A stretch of 64,000 bases of DNA from Muricea muricata (GCA_963855995.1 OY979730.1:4847341-4911340); one strand, 5' to 3'. Shown: positions 49,375 to 63,452, numbered from the stretch's first letter. Made by a program: numbers and translations. Notes: generated by a model not told the origin, from the letters alone.

Positions 49375-51850
49375 GTTCTAGATGTTATCACATCATAATT
49401 TGAATATTATTTGATGCAATTTCAGAATCCATTGAAGTACACAAAACTTGAAAGTTGAAATTAAAAAAACTTTGTAATGTTTCATACCATGTTCCATACT
49501 ATGTGATTTTATAGCAGAACTTTCCTCCTTTAAAATGAACTGGTTCAGGTCAAAATAAGTTGGTTGTCTTTACCTCATTACAAAGTGTAACCTTTTTGGA
49601 ATTGAGCTAAACTGATGCAGTGGAACATACACTTGATTTTGAGTGCAGATTGGTAAAGTGAAAGAAAATTACTTGTTGTACAAAAAAGGAAAACCTGAAC
49701 TAGGCAAATAGTTTTTTAGGCTTTGTTTTGCATTGTACCAAAGAAAAGATGTGAAAAATATTTAAAAGAATATAAGATGGGAGCTCCAATACAGATAAGA
49801 AATAAAAATAAAAAGTGATCCCTGATTTGCAGAGATAATCAAGAAGCATAGAAGTATAATATAGAAGTCTAAGGATTTTGCAAACAATTTGCATTGATAC
49901 TCAAGATAAGTAAGATCTCATCTGTACCAGAGTTTTTCATATGACAGTTTTATTTTTATGATTGCAAGATATTTTTTTTCACCTTGAACTTTTCATATGG
50001 TCTGGTTGCGGTGAATTTGTGTTTTTATGCTGTATATCATTATATGCATTCCCTTTGCATCAGTTCAAGGTTATTTTTCAAATAGTTCCACTTTGTAGCT
50101 GTAGTATAGTAATAATAATGTAAGAAAACAAGTTTACATGGCTCTAAAACATGGTCTTTTCCACAAGTAAGTAAAGATAAATTTGTACTTAAAAGACATG
50201 TGTTTTTAACCTGACAATAATACCTTTAAAACTGACTAATTTCAATCATTAAGAATTTTTATTTTGAATAGATTTCTTTTTTTCAATGTAAGACCAGTCT
50301 TATATGTTTCAACTTTTCGTTTGGTGTCTTTCAATGTTAAAAACTACAATTTGATAAAAGAAAACGAAATGTTTTGTTCCGTTGAAAGTGATAATAATTT
50401 TGATTCGTAAAAATTGCTTCATCAGACTTGCGACAAACCATGAAAAATTGGTCCACTGTTAGTAACTTCAGTAGCAGCAAGGTAGCCAAAACGTTGCTCT
50501 TCGTTGTTGTTAATAATGAGAGATATTTTTCTCTATAAAATTGTAGCATTTAGACTTAAAAAGGCAAACAAAGTCATAAATATCAGAGACGATTTTCAAA
50601 GTTACTTCAACCAAATTATCGTAATTTGCACAGTTTGTTCTTGTACACACATGAAGAAACACGATGTTCAGTGGTGCACCGAGGCCATGACTTCAGCGGG
50701 TTGTTTACATAAAGGCTCGGCCATTTTCAATAAATTTTGTGACTGAACACTTGCATACTTTCGGTTTTATCAACAAATCTTACAAAATTGAAATGTCTGC
50801 GAGCTTGTTAATATTTTTGCTAAAAAGATTCTACAGACTGTGATACAAGAATCTTTTTTTATTCCAAGAAATTTACATTTTATAAATTGCTTTTCACAAT
50901 GTCCTGAAACTGTATTATTAACTTTTCTTTCGTCTATGTTTTGATTTTTTGTTTAAAAGATAAATTTGTCAATTTTTAATCAATTTGATATTGTCAGGTT
51001 AACAATACAAAATCAGAAAATATGTGGCTCTGAAAGTTTCATTTTAAACCCATGCATTCCAATGTGGCATTTCCTGTGATGTTTTGACGTTTGGAAAAAC
51101 TCTTTTAGAGAAACAAAAATATTTTCTAGAGGCATCATTGCTTCGTTACATCCAACAAATCATCAAAATTAATCAATCTTTTTGTGCATTTTTTGTCTGA
51201 ACGATAGCAAAACAAGTTCAGTAAAATCGTCTCTTTCTTGACATCGCTAACATTCCATGCTTCTGAAAGTCGCGAGTTCTAACTGGGTACTCCGGTTTCT
51301 TCTCACAAGGAATGTTGGCAAGGTTGCTGAGATCATAAAGATGTTATCCTGAAAAACTTTCGTAACTGAACCTGTTGGAAACTCTTCCTCAACTTAAAAA
51401 CTCTTACTAAAAACATCTTTCCTTTGAAATAAATTGCATGTACGAGCCACATATTTTCTTCGTAATTGTAAAACAACTTGATATTTTATGTTGGGTGAGT
51501 TCTCTGTCAAATTGGAGGAATTGCTCACTTCAGTTGTTTCATAATTATTTATATTTTGAAGTATAAAGATTTATCTTAAAAACCATGTTTTTTAACATTG
51601 TGTTAATTCATTTAACAAATTCACTTATGTTAAGTGCGGTGTCAATTGTTCTATTTTTGCCATGATTTGTTTTCTTGTATTGTTATTGAATATGAGCAAT
51701 GTGTGTTAGTTAATTTCTTTTTACAGTTATTCAAATTGTAACCTTTACAAATTCTTTTCAATAAATTGTTTACAAAACTTACATGTGATTTCTTTTCATT
51801 AAAAATTCAATTCCCATGGGAATTGAAAAATTGAATAAAAAAAATCCCCC

Positions 51851-51966
51851 TACCCCGGCCAGCTCCCCAAGTGCTACTTCCACCTAAGTAGAAGTACTTG
51901 TACATATAGTATAAGTACTTCTACTTAATTGCAGTGGAAGTAGCACTCGGAGAGCTGGCCGGGGTA
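51851..51966. repeat. 116-bp near-perfect palindrome, copy A
   Basis: TACCCCGGCCAGCTCCCCAA at the left, followed by the inverted sequence with a loop near 51905; it ends GCTGGCCGGGGTA. The stem is about 52 bp. It occurs at the equivalent place in copy B, so it predates the duplication. Best read as a MITE. A palindrome ATTCCCATGGGAAT lies just outside (51816-51829). Confidence 0.85.
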
Positions 51967-54319
51967 GAGAAAACCAACCTTGCAAATGCTATGCAATTGC
52001 TAAGTTGATCTTCTCCAGAGAGCAGCTACGCATACCTAACAAATTAAAACAACAATCATTAGTGACTTAAGTACCTAGCATGCAAATTTGAATCCCTTTG
52101 AAAATAACAAGTGCCCCCCCCCCCCACTGATCCTAACACCTGCCTACCTGCCTCAGTTCTAAGCTGTCTTCCTCGGTCCTAAACTCCTGCATTCCATTCG
52201 TTACCCTCACTTTCCTCACCATCGCACAGTCACTCTCAGCTGATAAACCCACATGCACCACCACCACCCCAACTGCCACCCAAATTCGAAAATTATAAAA
52301 GAATTGAAATTTTGATAAAGTATGCGCTGTGAATGGTATTTATTCGGATATTGTAGGCCAAACTTAAACAGAAAAGGTCGAAGGTTCTAAATACAAACAG
52401 GTGAGCTTCCTACTTATTTTTATACATGAAACTTACAAAATTCAGAAATACATAAAACTTAAGCGGCAATTTTGTTAAAAATTCTTATCACGACATATAC
52501 TAGTAATAATAAAAATTTAGTTGGAATAATAATAATTGCTCAGAATTTAGCTGTGGTTTCTTGCATAAAACATACTTTCAAAAATTTTAATTCCTTTATT
52601 TAAGCCTAACCCCATGCAACTTACACACGACTCACACCCTCGCATTCCAAATATTTAGCTAATAAATTACGTTATAAACAAAAAGGAAATAAAAGGATAA
52701 ATTACGTTATCTCTAGCTACTTAAACCCACTTAAACTGAGTATTTGATTGAGTTTTCAAACGTAAAACCTTAGCTGATTGGGCATGGGCATTTCGTTCTG
52801 TTAACTGTTCCGAAGTAAATAAAAACCTAATACTTGCCAAAGTCTAAGGCTGGGTCAAATAAACTTGAGAATGCAAAGAATATAAATAATTTGAAAATGT
52901 GAAACACAACTCAAGTTTTCTTCATTTAAGACTTTTTAAATCCTGTTGCCATGCAACTTAAGGTCCCTCTAGCTAGTACAAGTTACTCTTCATATCTCAA
53001 AGGGTTCAAAATATTTTAATCAAAACTTTATTTTGCAATTCTCATGTTTATTTAACCGAAACGCCCTCATTTGCGTGATACCTCGCAGCTGCTCTCGAAC
53101 CACTTCCGTAATTGGCGCACAAATAATGACTTGATTGTTCCATTGTTCCTGCTTATCAAAAGAACCAAGATACCCAACATATTTATAATCAGAGAGGATT
53201 CTTACTGCACATCAAGTCACCACCATGAATTGACATATTACCATGAAAATAAATAAGCCGTATTCCCATGGGAATTTAAAATGCGAAAAAATATAACCAT
53301 TAATCTTACTGACCTCATGCATATATGAATCAAGTTAACAAAGAATTGATAAATTCCCTTGGGAATTAGAAAATTCTTATTTTCTCGTTATTTTAAACTT
53401 ATGCTAATAAATTTTTAATAAACTTAGACTAAGCCAATGTTTAAAATGTTATTACTACAACTTATTACTTCAAACTGATCATATTTTCGATTGATTTTTT
53501 AACTCGATAATTGAAATACAACAAAAAAGTGCGATTTTTGCAAGACTACCAAACTCTTAGAATATTCCATGTGGTTTTATTTCATGAAAAGTATCAATTT
53601 AATCGTAATTTTTTCATACAGTTTGTTTTTCACTACGAGAAACAACAGTTTTGTTTAAACAATAAAATTTACTTTAGTAGGAACAATAGGGCTTACCTAA
53701 AATCCTCTTTGATGTATAAATAATAAGTATCTTGTTTTCTAACTTACATTTGTATAATTTCCACTACTGTCATTATTGGAATGTCTAGCTTGCTTTCTCA
53801 TTCTTTTGAATTGGACTTCTTATTTGGATTCTTATTTTTGGCATCGAGGATTGTTCATTCTGGACTTTTCTTCTTACGTTTCATCCCATCTCATCACCTT
53901 TTGAAATGAAAGGGGTGGAATAATTAGATAACGACTAGCAATAATTTATAAACTACTTTACAGTAAAAAATATATATACAAAGAAAAGAAACGTTTTGTG
54001 GTATTTAAAGTAGTTTAAAAATGTATATGATTTTCGACAGCAGACGAAATTACTGTTTCTGTTAATACGAGGCAAAATTTTATGGCAATTTGCATTTCGA
54101 AATTATGTGAAGAATTATATTTACAATTGTGTGAAAATAACTACAAATTAAGTAATTCTGTATTCTACATGCGCGAATACTGCACAAACACTTTGATATT
54201 AATATGTTCTCTGTGAATTTAAGTTTAAGGCTGTGTCAAATAAGCATGAGGATGAAAAGAGTATAAATCGTTTAAAAATGTGGAACCCAACTCACGTTTT
54301 TTTCGTTCAAGACTTATCT

Positions 54320-55200
54320 ATAGGAATTTATAATGGTAATTGCACTGAGTGGAGTGCAATTTGGTCTGAAATCAAACGCGTGATTACAAAATCGCACGAC
54401 CGCGAAGCGGGAGTGCGATTTGTAATCACAAGTTTGATTTCAGGACAAAATTGCACGACACGAAGGGCAATTTCCACTTTATAACATTCATTTTGAAATC
54501 TAAAACAAGACACACCTCCCGCCTTCCTTCCGGTTCTTGTTCGGCGCGGTAGCATAGCAACAAGCGTACAAAATCGAAGGACATATTTGTACAGGTATTT
54601 AACAAATGGAGAAGATAATGAACTTGTTTGTGCATAAAATCTTGGCCAAAGGAATAGCAAGGTTAGTTTGAACATTCTATCAGCTTTATTCGTGATTTAA
54701 CAGGATTCAACAACAGATTTTTGAGCATATTAAATTTATCTGGACTTACTTGTCGCTGCCACATTGCATTTCGAGCTTGTACTAGTTATTCAATGTTATT
54801 CACAAAGGTTTTATTTCTGTAATGTGTAGAATCGTTTGATTTGTTTAGCAACTTAGCTAGTGTTTTATCTGTTTTTCAGTGCTTGTGTACTAGCCTTTGA
54901 CTGCCTGAGAAAATAGTATATAGGTGATATGAAATTTGTATATTTTCCTCTTTTGTCACCGTGATCAGATGTTAAAATTTATTTGGTAAATTGAATGCAT
55001 GCAGTTTGATTTGTTTTGTTGGCTAGACTCAGCAGCCATATGCAATTGGGACCAAAAAAGGTCCGATTAATGAGCAATTCTTTAATCGCACCCAAAATGA
55101 TGCGATTTGGGGATTAATCGCACTATTTTTGACCAATCAGAATGCTGGAAATACCATTGATTTCAAAATGAATGTAATAAAAATCCTAACCGTTGTTACC
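54320..55200. repeat. Composite insertion of hairpins within copy A
   Basis: Relative to the unit at 52853, the unit at 54233 carries about 0.9 kb extra here. It includes a perfect hairpin at 54354-54456 (GTGCAATTTGGTCTGAAATC against its inverse) and an inverted pair ACATTCATTTTGAAATC / GATTTCAAAATGAATGT (54483 and 55149). GATTAATCGCAC-type words recur on the right. No ORF with a recognisable product. Confidence 0.6.
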
Positions 55201-55890
55201 AAGCAATTTTGTATCTCTAGTACTGTCCCAATATCTAGTACAGTTACTCTAGTTCAAAAGGGTCGGAATATTTCCAAACTTTACCGCGATTATCATACTT
55301 GTTGCATGGTACTTCACAGCTGCTCTTAAACCACCTCAGTAATTGGCGTTAGTGTTCCTGCTTACCAAAACAAATCCGAAGGCACCAGATACTTATCATA
55401 TTCATAATAAAAAAAGATTCTCATTGTAAAGTCACGTCTCCACCAAAAAGTGACATATAAAGTACAATGAAATCAAAACAACTTGTAGGATTTGCAGCAT
55501 TTTCACACTTTTAGATTTTTTTCTTTGAAAATTATTTAAGTGTAGATTCAATCTTAATTTTTTCACTCAGTTTGTTGCTTTTTCTTTGTTCAGAACGAGA
55601 AACCACAATTTTGTCCAAAAGAGACAATGGAGTTTAATTAAATTCTCTTTGCCCTCTAAATAGTTAGTATCTTGTTTTCTACTGACTTACATTTGTATAA
55701 ATTCCACTGTTATATCAATAATGTCGAGCTTGCTTGCTCATTATTGTGGATTTGCTTTTCTTTTGTGCGTCCATTTATTTTCATCCAGGATCGTTCATTC
55801 CGATCTTTTCTTCCTGTGTTTTTTCGCATCTTATCACCTTTTGAAAAGAAAGAAAGGAATAATTGGATAACAATTACGCATAATTTATAA

Positions 55891-57845
55891 ACTACTAAAT
55901 ATACAAATTCCCATAAAATATGTACAAAAAGGAAACGTTTTATTAAGACACAATCCTTCACAGTTGAAGGCTTGAAAATCCAAACAGAAATAAAACAGAT
56001 TGTGCTCATATACAGCTAATTGCATTAAGGAATTTACCGAGATTTAATGTTATACACTGATTAAAAAAGTATGCAGTGATTTAAGGAATTTTGCTTTTCA
56101 ATACATTTTTTTTGTTAAAAAAGCAAAATAGCTTAAAAAGGTGTTAACTGCTTTTGTTGTTCACCCAAACAAGGAGCTTTTTCCTGAAGTTATTGTTCTA
56201 CTAGGTCATATACAGCTAATTCAACAGTTTGATAAGGCTAAAGGTAAAAGCCACGAGCGAAAAGTACGAAGGGTTTTATTAACCAAATAGTCATCTCGCA
56301 TTACCATCTGGAAAACCGTGACTAGAGCGGCTAATGATGTTAATACATGCGATTTTAATGGGAATACCATGATTGCCCTGTTGACCATAACCCAGTCGCA
56401 CTTTTCGTTCGTGGCTTTCACCTTCTAGCTTTATCAAACTTGCACTTACGATAATTTTAGGTAAAGCTCCGTATCTGGGTAAACAACAAGGTTCAACGAA
56501 CGTAAACAGTTTTAATACTATCTGTTACCCAAGCTATTCCTCATGTATAAGTCCATAAACAACATACTTTTTTAATCAAAGTTGAATAATTAAATCTCGG
56601 TTTATTCGTGGCAAAATAATATCGAACGTGTGACTGCTGTCGACTTACATTTCTAAAACTTGCATGTAGGCCTTGAGGGGTTGTTTAATGTAGCAATCTC
56701 TAGTTGGTTCTTCGTATACCACCTTTTACGTCCTTTTGAAAAACAAGAAATATTTTAGTTAAATAATAGCGAAAATATCAACAATTGTAGGATGAATGTA
56801 TTTGAAGGAACTAGGTTATGATAGGCGTTAGCTTCGCTTGCACAACGATAGCTAAAGGGATATAACAATGACTCTGTTTTATTGGGGACTATATGGAAAA
56901 CTATATTAGACTACTTTACATTAATATGTATGCCACTATCAACTTTTCTCTACAATCAATTATATACGTGTTTAGAACATGGAATTGTTAGTTTACTCTT
57001 TCATGTTACACGACAAATGTTTTGGGGGGTTTTTACTCCGCCTGCCGTAGGCGAGGCGGAGTTTTAAATTCGCCCCGTTTCTGTTTTTTTTTTTTTTTTA
57101 TTTTTTTTCGGTGTCAGAAGTCGGTGCAGCGCTCATGGGTGATACCGCTGGCACAAACCGCGTGAGCCGACCTAAACACGGCGTTTAAACTCAATTTCTA
57201 GCGAAATGTGTCAACAAAACACGCATTTAAACGTGCATGCTAGAACATCTAAACCGCAAGAAGGTTTTACGTGCAAAGATTCTCATGCAAAATGCTTTAA
57301 AACGACAAATTCCAGCGATGTGTCGCGGTGAAGTTTTGAGAGCGTGTTTCCGTCATTTTCTGGTTTATTCCTACTTTTAAGGAAATTTAGAAATTTCTAC
57401 ACAAGAATCAAACGCAAATTCTACTGAAATATCTACATACATACAAAATGAAGATCGGTGAAGGAACTTCGCAAAAATATTCATTTTTGTACTTTCGAAC
57501 GGCGTTTTTCCTATGCTTTTGACTGAAAACACGACGAACGACACTTGCCAGAGCAATTTGCGTGGCGCGTGGAATGACGTGAGCACGGGGACACAAAAAT
57601 TGAGGTTATTGAGTGCGAGTTCCCTATCTGTATATATCTGATCTGTGATACAGCTTCTTCTGAATCAGGAACAAGGAACTTGCTCGGAGCATGTCGACAC
57701 AAAGTGGTAGTTTCGGCGTTCCTCGGAATTCGTCGGTTTCCGACACTGCTCGAAGATTTTCCGAATACTATTTTTTCAAAATTTTTCTCTAGCTCGAAGA
57801 TTTTGCTCCTTGAAAGTCCTCTAAATTTTCATGCATCCTAACTTT
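55891..57845. other. Spacer between the duplicated blocks
   Basis: No supported gene. It holds the palindrome at 57027-57075, followed by a T-rich run (about 57082-57110). The stretch 57110-57780 is GC-richer than its surroundings, with several CG dinucleotides, but its frames are short and unrecognised. Confidence 0.4.
57027..57075. repeat. Palindrome related to 41868-41905
   Basis: ACTCCGCCTGCCGTAGGCGA followed by GGCGGAGTTTTAAATTCGCC. The inner CGCCT/AGGCG and outer ACTCCGCC/GGCGGAGT pairs fold back on themselves. Confidence 0.65.
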
Positions 57846-58344
57846 GTTTTAAGGTAATATGCTTTATTTTCTATCATTATTTGTAGCAAAGTACTTAGAT
57901 TGTGCATAGAGATCGATTTTTGAGAGATCAGACTGGAAATAAGTACAATTTTCGAGTATTGTAAGTTTGTGCTTTCCAAGCATGGCTATGGTCGCATGTA
58001 AGATTAAGGCTACCGTTTTCAGTTGAAGTTGGTTCGATAATAATACCATGAAATCCGCTATAGAAACTGAATGAGGTCTTGAATTGTTGAGATTGTCGAA
58101 GAAAGTATGCTGAGACAGTTCTATGTATAGAGTTGGTTCTGGTTCAAATTTATTGAAAAAAGGCAATTTAATTTTAATTTTGTGAATTTCGATTACAAAA
58201 CATGCCTTGGACTGTCGACCAATTGATTTCGTCAGGCGATTACAGACTTGTGAGAGGAGGGGGGTAGCCTAATTACTAAAATGTAGTGAAAAAAGGACTT
58301 TCCATCTAATGGTGGGAGCAGGTTGGCGGGAACACTGGAGAATA

Positions 58345-58775
58345 AAGGTCCTGTCACAATGCAATTTTTCTTGCAACTTGAAATGCAATTCTACTATTGG
58401 GAGATGTAAAATTGGCAAATGCAAGTTTCCATCACAGTTTGCTGGGGTTTTTTAACGTACCAAACATTTGTCACAAATTTACTTAAGAGTATATTTTCCC
58501 TGTAGCAAAAAAGATGGCAAATGTCGATTTTACCAGAGTGCATGGCAGTCTGAAATTGTTTAAAAAGGCAAATTAACGTCTTTTGAAGAACAGACAGAAG
58601 ACAATAGGTTATTTTCACACTTGTGTTAAAATTTCAATCCAGTAGCTTTGCTTCTTGTCATCTTTTCCCACGTATTCTTTCTTGATACCTGCAATGCATT
58701 CTGGTAAAATCGACATGTCGCCATCTTTTTTGCTACGGTGAATGCAAGGAAAAGTGCACCGTGTGACAGGGCTTT
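58345..58775. repeat. MITE with (A)AGG(T/C)CCTGTCACA ends
   Basis: The left end AAGGTCCTGTCACAATGCAA matches the inverted right end (GTGCACCGTGTGACAGGGC). It encloses the repeat also seen at 16046-16260. A near-copy of the right end is tandemly duplicated at 58803-58870 (TTGCACCGTGTGACAGGGCC then GGGTGGGAGGTGGATAG), so the end has been duplicated or a second element inserted. Confidence 0.6.
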
Positions 58776-61700
58776 AAGGGTAAGAGGTGGATAGAGAAGG
58801 AGACGGAGCAGTTACAAGTGCAAGAAAAATTGCACCGTGTGACAGGGCCTTGAGGGTGGGAGGTGGATAGGAGGAGACGGAGCAGGATGTGGGAGTCGTG
58901 CAAGGTCGGGATGTTAAAAAAGAACAAGGAATGTTATGTTTTTAATGCCTTTTAGACTTTTCTTGAGGCAATTAAAATTCAAACTGTCAAATCCAAACAC
59001 TGTACAGAATGGCCGACTTTACGTGGTCTTTAGTTTTTACACAACCACTTGCATTGTTATCTTTTGCAGTTTGTTTACCATTTCAGTTATCTATCTTCAA
59101 TAGAATTCTTTGAAATTTGTTTGTAGATCGACAAAATGCTTAACCTCCTCTCAACAACTGGCAGATTATGAAAAATGAAATTGTTAAAGGTATTGGAATA
59201 TTGCATGTACAATATTGAATATGGGACAATTTGGGACAGTATAATTTTGGACATGACGGTTTCATTCTCACCTAATTTGACGATTATTTTGTGGGTACAC
59301 ATACCGTGGAATCTCATGTGCTCCAGAAGCATTTTAATCTTAGAAAAAGTCAAATAATGATGAACTGTGTTTTAAAAGAAAGTTAGAATCTTATTTGGTT
59401 CAAATCAATTGAATTATGGCCCAAGAGTTCATGAAAACACATACAAAAGGCTTTCTTAAAAAACTGAAATATCAAATCTAGCAATTTTATATGTTATGCC
59501 TCTAAACAACACAATTCTGTTTCTAAAAATTGGTACCCTACTAGACCTATATGCATGATTATACTAATTTGGACATATTTATTTTTACCCATTAAAATAT
59601 AAATTTGTGTTTAATCATTCGTGTTTGTCATTATTTGACTTTGTAATGTTGGTTAAACATAAGGAGATTGAGGTGACTTTGCCAGAAACAAAAACATCCA
59701 TTATTATACTAAAATTTCAATATATGTAGCAATTAAAACTAACCACAGGAAATATATTTCTACTTTTTAATTGAAATGTTTCTGTTATATGCACTATATC
59801 ATATTTTTGATAAAAAATTACAACACCTATGTTATTTCCTGGTTTACTATCTCAATCATCTTTTGTTTAAGCTGGCTTTGAGTGTTCATTTGAAAGTTTG
59901 GAAAGTTCATTTGAAAATCACAATAGTTCTCAATGTTATATTGGACCCTTTAAAGTTAAAAAAATACTTTGTAATATTTTATACTACTGGTAATTTATCT
60001 TAGATACAGACTTTGTGATTTTGTACTAGAATGTTGACTTTCAAACTTTAAGATGAACTACTTATTAAGGACAAAATAAGCTAGCATATTGTCTTTTGTT
60101 TACAAAGTGGAACTTGTTTGGAATTGAGATGAACTGATGCAGTTGTTCTTTAACTTTATCAATTAATTACATATCTTAAATGAAAAAGAAAACCACAACT
60201 TGCCAAATAAATTCTGTGGGCTCTTTTTATTAGCAAGGAAAAGATGTGGCGGATGTAAGAATTTAAGAGTAAAAAAGTTTCCTTGGACTAAAAAAATTGA
60301 CAGTATGCCAGATTTTCTAGATAAACAAGCAGTACAGATGTTGGCCAATAATAAGTATAAGTAACTACAATTTTTAATTTTAAAAGTTTTCTATTGATGC
60401 CTGGATACAGTAAATACTTTACCAGAGTTCTTCGTATTACATCGACTTGAAAAAGTTTTAAGTCACATGAAGCTTTTAGTTGATACTATGCAATTTCAAA
60501 TTTTACAGACTTCTTAATTAACATGCCAAATTTACCTTGTTGAACATAAGGTCTTTCCTGAGAAAAAGTAAAACTGTCTGGCATTATATGGAGTAGAATA
60601 ATTTAAATTAGTTTGAGACTTTGATTTGATAACAATTTTGATTTGTACTATTTACAATACAAGTGACCGGGCTGTATCGGATATACAAACCCAAGCTGAA
60701 GGCGAGATATCTGACATACACAGATGCGAATGTTGTAAATGGCTTGTGAAACTCGTCAATTTTATACATCAGATCTATAGCAAAGTGATTTTGAAAATAC
60801 CGATTCTGTAAGATGAGAAAATGATTTCTTTTGTGTTTCCTGTATGATTTATTACTTTATAAGTTTCTTAATTAAAATTACAACATATTGCCTACTGGAA
60901 CTTTTTATATTGTTTGGTTGTGGTGAATTTGTATTTTGGCAATTGAAATATTTCTGAATTTGTATGTGCATTTCCTTTGCTTCAGTTCAAGTTTACATTT
61001 CAAATATTCCACTTTGTAATACTTGCGTGGTAATAATAATATAAGAAAACAGGTTTACATGGCTCTTGAATATAGTCTTTTCAACAAGTAAGTAAAGATG
61101 AATTTATACTTCAAAGAGATATGTTCCTAACCTGACAATGGTACCTTCCAAAAAGACTAAATTTAAATTGATTCTTCGAATAAATTTTTTACTTTTCAAT
61201 CCAAGATCAATCTAAGTTATGTATTTCTACTTTTATTTTGGTCTCTTTAACACTGAAACTATCAATTGTATATAAAGCAACTTCACTATCGAGTGACTTC
61301 ATTAGTTGCTGGGCAAAGCCAAAGCATTGATTTTTCGGCTGTTTTCAATGAAAAATAGAATTTTGCCCAAAGTTATCTCAAATAAATTATCACAATTTGA
61401 ACAAAAAGCTTCTGTTCTTGTGCCCACCAGAAAAATGAGATGTCTGAGACTTTCTTTGTATTTTTTTGCGAAAAATAGATCGCATGCACTGTTATGCAAA
61501 GAAAAGTGTAAGAGATTGGTTTCTGAAAAATGTCGTGCTACACACAATATTCTAAAAATGCTTGGTTTTTATTCTATGTATTTTTGAATTTTTTGTTAAA
61601 AAAAATAAAGGTAGCAATGTTTAGTGCATTTCACATTGTCAGGTTAGAAACGCAATAAGAAAAATGTGGCTCCGAACATTACAGCTTGGTCAATTTGGAA

Positions 61701-62501
61701 TTTATAAAAAAATCGTTTCTTCGTTGTTTTTCGACGTTTTGAAGGGTTGTTTCGAGTAGAAAAAAGTATTTTTAGCAAGAATTATGTGCCCACGTTACAT
61801 GTCTCAAAGCCATCAAAATTCGTTGGTAATTCGTGCATGTATTTTTTCTGACTTATAAAAGCACAATTGATTAAAAATAATATTTTTCTTTTGACAAAAA
61901 TACCTTTCTTCTGTGAGGCTGGCTGTATTTGAAAAAGCGTTGGTCAACGCTCCGCCAAAACTCGTGGGTTTTCTCCGGGTACTCTGGTTCTTCCCACTGG
62001 GAGAGTTGACAGGGTAGTTACATATGGTTATAAAAATGTGACTAACTTTTGAAAACCTTTCTACTTAGACTTGTTAAGCCTTCTCGTCATCTCTATCAGT
62101 TGCATGTTTTGAGCCACATGTTTTTCTTTGTAATTGTGAAACAACTCGTTATATGCTGGGTAAACCTTTGCAAAACTCTCAAAATTTATCACTTCAAGTT
62201 GTTTCATTGTTATAATATATTTTGAAGTATAAACATTTACTTACGTTGAAAAGACCCAAGTTTTTTAGGACTTTGTTCATTCACTTGTGTTATTGTTCTC
62301 TCTGCCATGTTCTGTTTTCTTCTGTTGTTGTTTTAATAAGTACAATGTGTGGTAGTTAATCTCTTTTTATTGTTATTCAAATTGTATGTAATCTTTACAA
62401 ATTTTTTCAATAAATTGTTTACAAAATTTACTTGTGACCCCTTTTTAATTAAAAATTCAATTCCCATGGGAATTGAGAAATTGAATAAAAAAAAATCCCC
62501 G

Positions 62502-62617
62502 TACCCCGGCCAGCTCCCCAAGTGCCACTTCCACCTAAGTAGAAGTACTTATACATGTAGTACAAGTACTTCTACTTATTCACGGTGGAAGTAGCACTCG
62601 GAGAACTGGCCGGGGTA
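62502..62617. repeat. 116-bp near-perfect palindrome, copy B
   Basis: Same ends and length as the one at 51851-51966, with a handful of substitutions. At least one substitution (T to C in the left arm) is not compensated in the right arm, which argues against a selected RNA hairpin. Confidence 0.85.
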
Positions 62618-63452
62618 GCCGGCAAAGAGAAGACCAACTTTGCAAGTGCTAATACAATTGCTAAGTTGATCTTCCCTAGAGAGCAGCCGCGCGTACCTAA
62701 CAAATTAAAACAACAAACGTTAGTGACTTAAGTACTTAGCATGCAAATTTGATTCCCAAAGCCAAAATGTCAAGTGCCCCCCGCTGATCCTACCAACTGC
62801 CTACCTGCCTCAGTTCTAAGCTGTCTTCCTCAGTTCTAAGCTCCTGCATTCCATTCGTTATTTTCACTTTCCTCACCATCGCACAGTCACTCACAGCTGA
62901 TAAACCCGCATGCACCACCACCACCCCGACTGCCACCCAATTTCGAAAATTAAAAGAGTTAAAATTTCGGTAAAGTATGCATTTTAAATGCAATTTATTT
63001 GGATATTTTAGATCAAACGTAAACAGAAAAAGCTCGTACATAAAAACAGGTGAGAATTCTATTTAAAATTTGCTTGCAAAATATAAAACTTAATTCGCAT
63101 TTTTCTTAGTTAATAGTATAGATCAATTTAGTTGATGTTGAAACCTACTCTTAACTGTTTTGTTAGAAGTGACGACAGATTTTGGTTTTTAAGCATACTT
63201 TCAAAAATTTTAATTCCTTTAATAAACCTAACCCCATGCAACTTACACACGGCGCACACCCTCGCAGTCCATACATTTAGCTAATAAATTACGTTATAAA
63301 CAAAAAAGCAAAATAAAAAGATAAATTACGTTATCTCTAGCTACTTAAACCCACTTAGACTGAGTTTTTGATTGAATTTTCAAACGTAAAACCTTAGCTG
63401 AATGGGCATGGGCTTTTCGTTGTGTTAACTGTTCCGGAGTAAATATAAACCT

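Larger units (their letters stand above)
45955..55890. repeat. Segmental duplication, copy A
   Basis: Collinear with 59225-64000. Matching landmarks are GGGACAGTATAATTTTGGA (45972 / 59232), AGTGTTCATTTGAAAG (46903 / 59880), GGTTTACATGGCTCT (50133 / 61053), the 116-bp palindrome (51851 / 62502), CACCATCGCACAGTCACTC (52220 / 62874), GATAAATTACGTTATCTCTAG (52699 / 63321) and CCTCGCAGCTGCTCTC (53083 / 63891). Identity is roughly 70% in the 5' part and near 90% around 51.8-52.9 kb. Copy A has its own 2.4-kb insertion (46970-49374) and an internal partial tandem (52853-53940 and 54233-55890). No convincing coding frame is conserved between the copies. Confidence 0.8.

Noticed and set aside
62790-63041. 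Minus-strand frame MVRKVKITNGMQELRTEEDS, with a matching frame in copy A (about 52140-52290) and a GTAGGC donor
   Set aside because: It is open in both copies, but nearly all differences between them change the amino acid, so there is no sign of purifying selection on a protein.
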